Part shown: piece after piece, positions 55,407-64,000 of the stretch | Layout: the number at the start of each line of letters is the position of its first letter | Numbering within the stretch: position 1 is the stretch's first letter | From: Notospermus geniculatus | Taxonomy: Eukaryota > Nemertea > Pilidiophora > Heteronemertea > Lineidae | Reading direction: 5' to 3' | NCBI GenBank assembly: GCA_002633025.1 | Contig: NMRB01000496.1 | Coordinates: 1 to 64,000 of the forward strand | DNA: 64,000 nt | Notes under the pieces: generated by a model | What the model was told of the DNA's origin: nothing | The model's input: the letters and a program-made list of their open reading frames with translations, nothing else | Databases searched by the model: none | Made by a program: the position numbers and the translations under genes

Positions 55407-55756
55407 GTCCTTTGAGTGTGTTCCTTATAAATCATTTTGAGAGGAATGAAGCAATAATCGCCCACTCAATACCCATTTGAAAAATAATGCCCACTGTATA
55501 GGGTCAAATTTTCTGAATGTGCTTGATAAGGCTTCCGTATGGGTCTATCCATCTATGCCATATTGGCCCTGATTGGGAATTTCCAAAAATCGTATGATAA
55601 ATTTGACTGTGTACAGCAGGCATAGGCCTAGTTGTAGATATGGGGAGGGGATTCAGTATGGGCCCTGATGTCTTCTGGGAAGGTTGGAAGCTGTTTCAGC
55701 CCTGCTAAATTTTATCTTACCAAAGTTATCTGGATGACTCATTGAGACAGCTATCA
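55407..55756. other. No recognisable feature
   Basis: Resumption of the GTCCTTTGAGTG array, then unassigned sequence. Confidence 0.4.
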
Positions 55757-55853
55757 TACTTTGTATTTGTATTTTGTATTTCATTTTTCCGTCAGGGCCG
55801 ACGCTATAGCATTATTGGCCCTGATAAGTACGGAGGAGGCCATCACAAGCTAC
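55757..55853 (-). mobile_element. tRNA-Ala-like SINE, 3' fragment
   Basis: TTTCATTTTTCCGTCAGGGC ... CGCTATAGCATTATTGGCCC ... GAGGAGGCCATCACAAGC. Only the tail end of the SINE. Confidence 0.7.
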
Positions 55854-57525
55854 TCAAGCTATCATACTGGTGTCCTAGCGTTCATGATTACGACTTCAAT
55901 CTTTTCATCAGCAATCCCACAACAGCACCGACATGACGATCTTGAAAATCTATTCGCGTATCCTACTTGCCGATTCTTTGCTTGTTGTTAAATCAATCTC
56001 ACTTCAGATCTCTCGGACTCCCAATGCAATCACTTCACTCGATTTGTAGTTTACCAGAACTAATAGACTGAGTCCAGAGAATTCTTGTAAAGGCCACATC
56101 AAAAAGTCGACATGCTGTCTTCTTTGGACATATTTATCCCAATCTTACTTGAAATCGGCACAAGTCCCCTCCGATTTCCCAGAGCAATCACTTTTATAGA
56201 TGTATAGTCACTGGAACTAATACACGGATTCCCCAGAGTAAGTCCAGCGAATCAGTGGCCGTCGGTCAAAAGAATTGGCAGAAATGAATCGATTCAGGGA
56301 TATGTCGTGTAAGGATGGAGTTTGAGGCTGTTTTTACTTTGAGATGGATGTTGTCTGGGTATTGGAGTATTTTAGAATGGACCATATGGTGCACATAATC
56401 GTGCAGCCCTCGAGTATTGTCAGAACCAGCAAGATTGGAGTGACTTGACTTGCAGTAGAAAAACAGTGACTTTTAACTCAGTTGGCACTTAAAAGGACAA
56501 AAACACAAATTATTCGTAATTTCCTCCTCAGAAGATTAGATTTCTAATGGCAACAGCGATGTCTTCCACTGTCATGTGAGAAGGGCCATGGCCGGAAGGA
56601 CATTTACTGGATCTTTTTCTATGTTATCATCATCATCAGCATTACACAGCATCATAACCCTGTTATGTTTTTGCTGGATGTATATGGAGTTCACGACTGA
56701 CTACAGTCCACCTGCCCTGGCATAGGCACTCAGGTAGGCCTACAAGGGACCACAGCTTTTAGTCCCATCCAACGGACCCTCAGTATTTCACACTTGCTTA
56801 TGATGCCTTTCCCCGAAGTCGAATTCGTGTTGACTGTTGCACAGTTTGAAGTTTGGTAGTCAAGCACGCAAACACTGACCACCGGGCTTATCACTTTCTT
56901 ATGATTTCTCCCTTTCTCATTGCAGGAAAGCAATGTACTTCCATTTCATCCGACTACAATATATAATGTGTTGAATTCAGCTGTTTCCATGGTTCTGTCT
57001 GACTGTAGTTGCTGAGTAGTTGATTTATCTCTGTTCTGCTAGACTGCAGTGCCATAGACTGTCGTGGTGTCATTCTTTGGAACTAGGGTCACTCTCATAA
57101 ATCGTTCATTGATGTTGAATGGTGTGAGTAAAGTATGTTTGATGCTTGAAGTGTTTGTTGAAAAGTAAAGCGGAAAAACTTGTACACATACACCTACATC
57201 GTAATGTACATTAAGAAGCCCAAACGACATTGTTTTGTATGCAAGTCAGAATCAACCTTCGTTCCTCTTTTCTTTAACACATGAAAAAAAGAGCCACTGA
57301 TGTATGCCTGTCACAAGAACTGTGTCTTTGTCTTCAAGTCTTTGTGGCAGGACGCATGCAGTGACTAGGACAGCTTGTGGCGATTAATCAGGGGAAAGGA
57401 ATCTTTGAGCAGTGTTGCTTGGCTGGCGGCAGTCATCTGTTTTGGACCAAGTGATTATCCAGCCAATGATGGCAAGGCCTGTGTCAGTGCGAGCTATTAT
57501 GTGCCCAAGCCACAACAAGAAGAAG
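55854..57525. other. No recognisable feature
   Basis: AT-rich, no gene or repeat identified. Confidence 0.35.
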
Positions 57526-57529
57526 CCAT

Positions 57530-58098
57530 GACACCCAGAAACAAACACAAGAAGCCCACAATACTCAGAAACAAAGGAACATCAGAAGCCCACAATACCC
57601 AGAAACAAACATCAGAAGCTCACAATACCCAGAAACAAACACCAAAAGCCCACAATACCCAGAAACAAACACAAGAAGCCCACAACACCCAGAAAGAGAC
57701 ACAAGAAACTGACAGTATCCAGAAACAAACATGAGAAGTCCACAATACCATACCCAGAAACAACACAAGAAGCACACAATACCCAGGAACAAACATCAGA
57801 AGCCCACAATACCCAGAAACAAACATGAGAAGTCCACAATACCATACCCAGAAACAACACAAGAAGNTACCCAGAAACAAACATCAGAAGTCCACAATAC
57901 CATACCCAGAAACAACACAAGAAGCACACAATACCCAGGAACAAACATCAGAAGCCCACAATACCCAGAAACAAACATCAGAAGCCCACAATACCCAGGA
58001 ACAAACACAAGAAGCCAACAATACCCAGGAACAAACACAAGAAGCCCACAACACCCAGAAACAGACACAAGAAATTGACAGTATCCAGAAACAAATGT
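57530..58098 (+). repeat. 30-bp minisatellite
   Basis: Units CCCACAATACCCAGAAACAA plus ACATCAGAAG, about 18 copies, with a higher-order block (CATACCCAGAAACAACACAA) repeated three times. A multiple-of-three period keeps several frames open on both strands. The plus frame from 57375 reads into it (SEAHNTQKQT repeats). A single N at 57867 marks an unresolved repeat. Coding status not supported. Confidence 0.85.
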
Positions 58099-58682
58099 GT
58101 GTTCCTAGTTGTTTATTGATTCGGTAATCACTTGACCTTTGAAAATAGCAGAGCAATTTGCAAATTCTGTTCCAAACATCAAATGCATCATGTTTTCTTC
58201 TCTTTCCCCTTCACGGTATATTTCTGTTCAACCAATAATCTACAATGAATCCGTCATCGAACGCAGCGGCCCACGATCGATCAAGAAATAAGCCTGTCAC
58301 ATGAAATTATGCATTCTCTTTTTTCCATCAGATAATGGCCAGGATCATCATTCATTATGTATGTAATCCTGCCAATTAGTGCTGTTGGGAAACAAGACGC
58401 AGATGCTACGGCTAAACGAAACCATTTGACTTTCAAGATACATTCCCGTCGGCAAATTTCGACTCTAGCGGGACTTTCCATGTTAGAGATTAAGTGAGCT
58501 GTAGTAGCTTGCAGTGTATGAATTTGGGAAGATGATGGTTGTGCACATGGAATGTATGTTTAAATGGGTTTCGCCTTGTCCTCTCAGTGCGTTTGCTGAA
58601 ATTTTAGCTCTGTGGATGAGTTTTGCTAGCGGGGATCTTTCTTGTGCCTGTCTTGCAATTCTTTTTGGTACGATGAGTAGGC
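58099..58682. other. No recognisable feature
   Basis: No gene seen. Confidence 0.3.
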
Positions 58683-58895
58683 TTAAAGGAGCACGGTATT
58701 GGATCTCAAATGCGTTCTTTGACTGCCGACGTAGAGGGGGCCACCTAGTGGCAGTAAGACGAACTACAAAAATGCATTACAAAATGTACGTAGTAAATCG
58801 GGTCAATTCGCCGACAACGTAGTTAGTCCCTGGGATGGAGAGTGGCGCGGTGGTGCCGGCTGTCGAGAAAAAGTGGCAATACCATGCTCCTTTAA
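58683..58895. mobile_element. MITE, TTAAAGGGGCA family, copy 3
   Basis: TTAAAGGAGCACGGTATTG at the left and its inverse (CAATACCATGCTCCTTTAA) at the right. GGCGCGGTGGTGCCGGCTGT resembles the right part of copies 1 and 2. Confidence 0.7.
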
Positions 58896-58950
58896 TGCAT
58901 TTTCAATACAATCTTCCCACCAGAATGACTATGGGTGAATTTCCTGGATA

Positions 58951-59119
58951 CAGAATAGCACAAAATTGACACACAAAATGATATAAAACAAGAAGTCAAT
59001 CTCCAGAATTCACGAATTTTCGACCCCAACCGGGGTCTTTTTCAAGTGGAACTTTACAATCTGAAACTCTAGAAAAGACTGAGCTGAAACCCGAATGCAG
59101 GACTACATAACCTGTGTAG
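58951..59119 (-). mobile_element. Hammerhead-like element, long form
   Basis: Inverse near-identical copy of 15241-15388, extended by TTGACACACAAAATGATAT and CAGAATAGCACAAAA. Core CTTGAAAAAGACCCC-GGTT-GGGGTC-GAAAATTCG. Confidence 0.6.
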
Positions 59120-59970
59120 ACAGGACAAACAAGCAATTAAGGAAAGACTAGCGACCAAGCCCCACGGGTGGCCGCTGGACAATTAAGGAGAAACTAATTT
59201 AGCTGAAAGAAAAGGATTGAATAACTGCAGGGCTGCCCAGCCTGACCAGAGTTTAGGCAACTGGCGCAGAGCTTCATTTGGCTGAAAGAAAGTTTATAAA
59301 TTAATAAAAATGACATGTGTAATACATAACAAGCAACCAAGCGAAAAGATGCACAAAGGTCAACACAAAGTAAAGGAATATAAAGGAAGTCAACTCCCAG
59401 ATTTGTAGGAAAAGACAGAATGGATAATGCAAATCACTGAGCAATGAGAGAAATAAGGCGAGGAGGATTAGAGCAAATAAGGGGGAAAAGGGGAGGAAAA
59501 AACAAAACCTAGACCCTGCAGCTGCTCCTGCAGTCATACAGGGCAAGGTAAAAAACCAAGGGGGGAAAGGGGAGGAAAAACCAAAACCTATACCCTGCAG
59601 GTGAATTTCCTGGAATTTCCAAGGTGATGATCCAAGATACATGTAGCTGCCAGCAAAACTGCACTGTCTGAAAGAAATCTCCATTTAACCACATTTCGCC
59701 ATACCATTATGGGGTTAGAAATAAGTATGTAACTGTCGGAGGGCATAGGGCCTCGTAGCAAAACATTGCTTTCCAGGTTTCTGTCACTAATGCATTTTCA
59801 AGAAAAGTTTTTAGCAAAACACCAGATGAAGGGTGTGCTTGCTAACCTGCTAGCGGATAGCTGTGGGCCTGAGGGCAACATTTTCTTCTAGCCACTCAAG
59901 AACTCTACCATGTTTTCATCATTGCTAAATCCTCATCACAAAAAGTACATAATGGAAGTGGCTGATTTTT
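59120..59970. other. Purine-rich stretch with a short direct repeat
   Basis: GGGGAAAGGGGAGGAAAAA with CCAAAACCTATACCCTGCAG (59560-59600) repeats GGGGAAAAGGGGAGGAAAAA with CAAAACCTAGACCCTGCAG (59480-59520). The hydrophobic minus-strand frame at 59301-59684 is the complement of this purine tract and is not a credible protein. Confidence 0.5.
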
Positions 59971-60030
59971 AGCCCGCTTGGCCTAAAGGCCCCCAGGGCT
60001 TATGCTGTGGTTGGGATTTGTTGAGTAGTT
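59971..60030 (+). repeat. TTAGCCCGCTTG hairpin fragment
   Basis: TTAGCCCGCTTGGCCTAAAGGCCCCCAGGGCT-like hairpin (positions 59971-60001), the same head as 21658. The remainder is not recognisable. Confidence 0.35.
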
Positions 60031-60098
60031 CATAGTCAATGCATTTTCATGGAATTTTGGCATGGGCTTGTTTGGGGTTCAAATATAGCCGCCGAAGC

Positions 60099-60478
60099 AG
60101 CCGTGGTGCCTTGTACCTTGAGCCTTTGCAAGGGCAAGTAAAATACCCAATCCAAGTGAGGAACATGTGTAATGAATAAGGCGAGAAGGAGCCGATTTCC
60201 GACTTTTGACGTATTTATTGCCAACGCGGCCGTACCATTGAGTAACTCAGCAGCAACTGCTTCGAACAGGGACGTCACGTCATAACGGAGCTCGCCTATT
60301 GACGTCATGACGTGACATTCTATGTCACCAGGGCGACTGGTGGGAAATCCAAACCAGTGACCAGGCTTGACAGCCGGCCACTGCACATGAGTAGCTTGAG
60401 ATGGCCTTTTTCGTACTTCACGGCCAATAATGCTATGGCTTCGGCCCTGACGGAAACGTATGATACAGATACAAAATG
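60099..60478 (+). mobile_element. tRNA-Ala-like SINE body, split by an element
   Basis: CCGTGGTGCCTTGTACCTTG ... CCAAGTGAGGAACATG at the left; CATGAGTAGCTTGAGATGGC ... GCTTCGGCCCTGACGG at the right. Head absent. Confidence 0.7.
60168..60385. mobile_element. 218-bp insertion with CATG duplication in the SINE
   Basis: CATG at 60164-60167 is repeated at 60386-60389 (ACATG if one base is added). Ends TGTAATG and CACTGCA are short imperfect inverted repeats. The inside carries GACGTCACGTCATAAC and TTGACGTCATGACGTGAC, as in the 19029 element. Confidence 0.6.
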
Positions 60479-61220
60479 CAAGCAGGCGCGTGTCCGGGGT
60501 TGGGGTGGGTCCGGACCCCCTGCTCGTGCAGACCATAGAATTTTTTACATAAATAAAAGGGAGAGAGGCAAGTAGATGTTGGCTGAAATGGTGGGAAATG
60601 GTGTCTTCGGTGTGCAGATTTTACAAAATTTCCAACACGGGGGGGGACACCCTCCTCCCGTTCCCGCTCGCACTTTCCTAGACCACCTCCTCAAAATCCT
60701 GACACACACTGGGCAAGTGTGGCCTGGCGATTGTCCTTGTCATTCGATCTTCACACATTGAGTGTCCACTGACGTCTCTAAGGTGGCTTCTAATCACATC
60801 ATGTCTGCCGTTCCCCTCCAATGCTCCAACAAGAAATCCTATCAAGTCGTACATATCAAAGAAATGTAAGATTCTCTGAGTGACAAAGGCGACAATATTG
60901 GATTCCTGGGTCACATTAGGCCACTTTTCGCTTCACTGGGGCATCATCCGTGATGTCCAACTGGACTGTATGGGGAATATTCATTGGTGAATTTTGCATT
61001 GGTGTGGTTATAGTCAAGGATTTGGGATCATGGATCTTACAAACCGAGACGATCAAAAGTACTGACGTTGGACATTTCTGAAAATCTGCCGATGATTTTG
61101 ATGGCAATGGTACTTGGTCATCCATGCATGACCCTAGGCTTGTGACGAATGTACCAAAAGAAAGCTTGTAGCTCCTACTTTCTGCTAATACATGGCTTTT
61201 CCATGAAATATATAGACCAT
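60479..61220. other. No recognisable feature
   Basis: A G8 run near 60640. The minus frames at 60678-60914 and 60916-61278 are separate frames without known motifs. Confidence 0.3.
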
Positions 61221-61224
61221 GTGC

Positions 61225-61350
61225 ACGTGACGTCATCATTGACGTCATAATTCGCACGTCAGCCATTTTGGACGGCATCCGACGCTATGAATGCGTTGGA
61301 CGTGCCGTCCAAAATGGAGGCATCACATCGTCGCGGTGACGTCATAATCG
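61225..61350. repeat. CRE-like sites around a 15-bp perfect palindrome
   Basis: CCATTTTGGACGGCA (61264) pairs with TGCCGTCCAAAATGG (about 61302-61316), with a further inner pairing CGACGC/GCGTTGG. GTGACGTCAT sites lie at 61228, 61243 and 61338. Could be the centre of another foldback element; a regulatory role is speculative. Confidence 0.4.
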
Positions 61351-61421
61351 TCGCTGCACGTCCTCTATACTTTGGGAATAATAGGGCATGAAATAATAAC
61401 AGGTTTCTAAGGTGAAAGACA

Positions 61422-61530
61422 TAGCTTCCTACCGGACTTGAACCCACGGACCCTCGCATAAAGCATCAATCGCAAGCACTCAGGGGCAGCACGCCTTAAC
61501 CACTAGGCCAAATCCCCAGGCCTGGGTTTT
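61422..61530 (-). mobile_element. tRNA-Ser-like SINE head
   Basis: Minus strand: GGGATTTGGCCTAGTGGTTA-AGGCGTGCTG (A box), a long variable-arm-like insert, and GGGTTCAAGTCCGGTAGG (B box). The A box closely matches tRNA-Ser/Leu. The anticodon arm and acceptor stem do not pair well, so a repeat and not a gene. Confidence 0.5.
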
Positions 61531-61840
61531 GTATTTTGAGGTCCACCCTTTAGTTCACACGGCAACCTTGCTCAAAGCATGCATGACATCTTCTATATTC
61601 TATCTTACAGTTGCACCCTCATCCAGAAGATTCATGGGTTAGGCATAAGGCATCAATCACCAGCACTCGGGGGCAGCACGCCTTAACCACTAGGCCAAAT
61701 CCCCAGGCCTGGGTTTTGTATTTTGAGGTCCACCCTGTAGTTCACACGGCAGCCTTGCTCAAAACAAGCATGCATGACATCTTCTATCTTACAGTTGCAC
61801 CCTCATCCAGAAGATTCATGGGTTAGGCAACAGGAATCCC
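61531..61840 (-). repeat. 187-bp tandem copy of the Ser-like head and flank
   Basis: CAGCACGCCTTAACCACTAG (first near 61488, second near 61675) is offset by 187 bp, and TTGAGGTCCACCC, AGTTCACACGGCA, ACAGTTGCACCCTCATCC and AGATTCATGGGTTAGGC recur in order. The second head lacks the B box. Confidence 0.7.
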
Positions 61841-62080
61841 GGCTTACCCATGACTCTCATAATTCGGCAACTATCCTATAAATAGGGCAGTTAGCGAGCA
61901 ATATATTGCATGAGAAAATTGTATCACTCCCTGTTGGAACATTTTGGCTAATAATTCTAATATCGAATACTGCTGTCTTGTATCATAAAGGGTAATGGTG
62001 AACTGCGGGTTATTGGCTGTGCATTTCGTGGACACGCAACCAAATAGTCCGAAGTATTCTACAGTTTCCTTGTCATTGAT
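61841..62080. other. No recognisable feature
   Basis: No gene seen. Confidence 0.3.
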
Positions 62081-62099
62081 CAAGTGGATGGAAACCACA

Positions 62100-62760
62100 A
62101 TGGGGAGTCTGATATTATTGGCTGTGTGCAGCTGATGATATCATTGGCTGGTATTATTGGCTGCAGATGCACAGTTCCGCTGGTTTGTTGGTTGATAGGC
62201 CTGCACTGTGCAGGTGGTATTGTTGTCAATGCACTGTGCAGCTGGTGTTGTTGGCTGATGCACCTTTCAGCTGGAACCCTAAATACAGACAACTGATTTA
62301 CGGTATAATTTGGCTGTTTTGCAGTAGGTACACGTATCATTGGCTGCAGAAGTACAGTTCTGCTGGTTTGTTGGTACACTGTGCAGGTGGTATTGTTCGC
62401 TGGTATCATTGGCTGCTTATGCACAGTTCCGCTGGTTTGTTGTTTGATACTCTGTGCAGGTGTTATTGTTGTCCATGCACTGTGCAGCTGGTGTTGTTGG
62501 CTGATGCACCTTTCAGCTGGAACCCTAAATACAGACAACTGATTTACGGTATAATTTGGCTGTTTTGCAGTAGGTACACGTATCATTGGCTGCAGAAGTA
62601 CAGTTCTGCTGGTTTGTTGGTACACTGTGCAGGTGGTATTGTTCGTGGCTGATGCGCTGTGCAGCTGGTATTGTTGTCCATGCACTCTGCAGCTGGAGTT
62701 CTTGGCTGATGCACTCTGCAGCAGCTGGTATTATAGGCTGATGCACTGCATGGAGCAGCT
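62100..62760 (+). repeat. TGTGCAGCTGGTATTGTTGG minisatellite with a 246-bp duplication
   Basis: Short units built on GCAGCTGGTATTGTTGGCTG run through the region. On top of this, a 246-bp block is repeated directly (matching point 62275 and 62521). The part from GTGCAGCTGGTGTTGTTGGC to GTACACTGTGCAGGTGGTAT is identical in both. 246 is a multiple of three, which explains the long frames on both strands. Confidence 0.85.
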
Positions 62761-63326
62761 ATCGGTGGTATTCCAATAAAACACGACTTTTTGAATGTCA
62801 CATGTTTCATGTTTCATCTGATAAGCTAAGTTGGTCAAGGTTCAGCTTGAAAAATGGCCACTCCGTCTTTCTTTGGAAATAAACAAGTTTGATGAATGTA
62901 AGATGTTGTTTTGCAAAGTAATGATGTGGCCATTTTGGAGAAATTTGCACGCTTTGGAGAGGAGATTAAATGAAAGGGATCATAATAACTAGAGATAATT
63001 GCTCCTTGGGATTAGATAAAATGGGTTCTGTCGTGGACGGAATGATGTGTATGACATAAGAAATTAGAGTTAGGATATGTTTGGCGTCTGTTTGGTCATG
63101 ATCTGCTCTTTTGTGGATTGTTTTGCGGCTGTTTTGGGATATTGCAGGGCCATAAAAAATTGGAGCTGTGCATGCACATGGTTGTAAATCTGGTTCAGCA
63201 TTTGGCCTTCCAATGATACATGTAGAAGGCATTATGTCCACAAGGGATCAGGGGGAGCATGACCAATTGAGGTAATGGCTGTTTTGCTGTTGCTTCAATC
63301 AACCACCACCCCAGCTGTTCTGCCTT
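62761..63326. other. No recognisable feature
   Basis: No gene seen. Confidence 0.3.
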
Positions 63327-63341
63327 TTACCATTGCATTGG

Positions 63342-63604
63342 TAAATATCACGAAGTCAACTTCCAGGACTTAGCAAATTTTCGACCCCAACCGGGGTCTT
63401 CTTCAGGCTGGCACTTTTCCACACTAGATTTCAGAATTCCACACTAGAATTTACACACTAGATTCCAGTCTTTTCTGAAATCTAGTGTGGAAAAGTGCCA
63501 GCCTGAAGAAGACCACGGTTTGGGTCGAAAATTTGCTAAGTCCTGGAAGTTGACTTCGTGATATTTACCACTTTGTGTGTCAATTTTTGTGCTTTCTTCT
63601 TTGG
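63342..63604. mobile_element. Palindromic hammerhead-like element with 15-bp target duplications
   Basis: TTACCATTGCATTGG at 63327-63341 is repeated exactly at 63605-63619. Between them, arms 63342-63436 and 63473-63569 are inverse copies with few differences. Each contains the core; the plus copy 63498-63546 reads CCAG, C, CTGAAGA, A, GACCAC-GGTT-TGGGTC, GAAA, ATTTGCTAAGTC, CTGG. The right arm continues through CTTTGTGTGTCAATTTTTGT. The exact 15-bp duplication shows a single insertion, probably retrotranspositional. Confidence 0.7.
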
Positions 63605-63619
63605 TTACCATTGCATTGG

Positions 63620-64000
63620 AAGACAATTCAGCATTTATCTCAAGTAGCAGTTTCATTCATGGCACGGTACGACTCAAGAATCCAATCTTTACCCTACAAG
63701 GTGAAATGCAGAGGAAAATGAAGATGAATAGAAGACTGATGAACTAGCTTGCATGTCACCTGTCTCTGTTTGCCAAACTCTCTTCATGAAAAAAATTCCG
63801 TCGAGAGTTCTAGTGGCTGAAAAAAGCTTAGACGGAAACTTGTGCCAGTGGTCCTTTCCGACCTGCCATCCGGGATCCCAGACAGTTCAACAATGCAGCG
63901 CCAAAAAGCTTTTTTCTCCCGATTCCCTTGGCTCTTTCAATCACCTCAAGCAACGATCTCTCAATAAGCGTTTAATTGAGAAAGACTAAGACGGGAATCT
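63620..64000. other. No recognisable feature
   Basis: An open frame at 63753-63989 is unrecognised. Confidence 0.3.

Noticed and set aside
57530-58098. CRISPR-like array
   Set aside because: Contiguous 30-bp tandem units without unique spacers, in a eukaryotic context; an ordinary minisatellite.
59301-59684. Hydrophobic 127-codon membrane-protein-like frame on the minus strand
   Set aside because: It is the complement of a purine-rich tract and includes a duplicated low-complexity block, which automatically yields F/L/P-rich peptides.
62080-62685. 201-codon minus-strand frame
   Set aside because: Encoded by a minisatellite whose repeat length is a multiple of three; the opposite strand is equally open.

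Overview
The window looks like nuclear DNA of a marine invertebrate animal. It has AT-rich, gene-poor intergenic or intronic sequence, several tRNA-derived SINE families, many short inverted-repeat DNA elements, minisatellites, and scaffold gaps (40 N at 25486-25525, 502 N at 42434-42935, single N at 3620, 19412 and 57867). I cannot name the species. The repeat style (SINEs with tRNA-Ala-, Gly- and Ser-like heads, tandem-core elements with CGTCC/GTC microsatellites, CAGGGGCGGATCC-type hAT elements) fits amphioxus, hemichordate, echinoderm or mollusc genomes.

No complete protein-coding gene is visible. The best coding signal is on the minus strand at 3577-3774: a start codon, an N-glycosylation-type N-terminus and the first membrane segment of a rhodopsin-class GPCR, directly behind a 3' splice site. 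That splice site plus ATG is copied about six times in a 67-bp tandem array (3763-4133). Two weaker possible exons are at 23356-23568 and 28531-28944. Most other open frames lie inside repeats.

Layout. 0-9 kb: a foldback element, nested MITEs, minisatellites and the GPCR fragment. 9-18 kb: the first copies of the dominant SINE, a short Helentron-like element, and a cluster of elements with a hammerhead-like stem-loop (15.2-15.7 kb). 18-29 kb: many MITEs of different TIR/TSD classes. 29-41 kb: SINEs, a 376-bp tandem duplication, and a 1.4-kb Helentron-like element inside a SINE. 41-45.5 kb: a 1.2-kb direct repeat flanking a gap. Its second copy carries an LTR retrotransposon end and a TA-flanked MITE that the first copy lacks, as expected if two haplotypes were joined. 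45-54 kb: more MITEs and two interrupted SINEs. 54-55.4 kb: a second Helentron-like element made of 145-bp tandem units, with its empty site still readable. 57-64 kb: minisatellites, a Ser-like SINE pair, an interrupted SINE, and a palindromic hammerhead-like element with 15-bp target duplications.

The window reads as nested mobile elements. The same SINE family has been invaded by at least six unrelated elements, and the flanking SINE sequence gives precise boundaries for many insertions. The most interesting candidate is a family of short elements whose conserved core (CTGANGA, a GACCCC/GGGGTC hairpin, GAAA, then a GUC-like site next to CTGG pairing with CCAG) resembles a hammerhead ribozyme with two extra bases.
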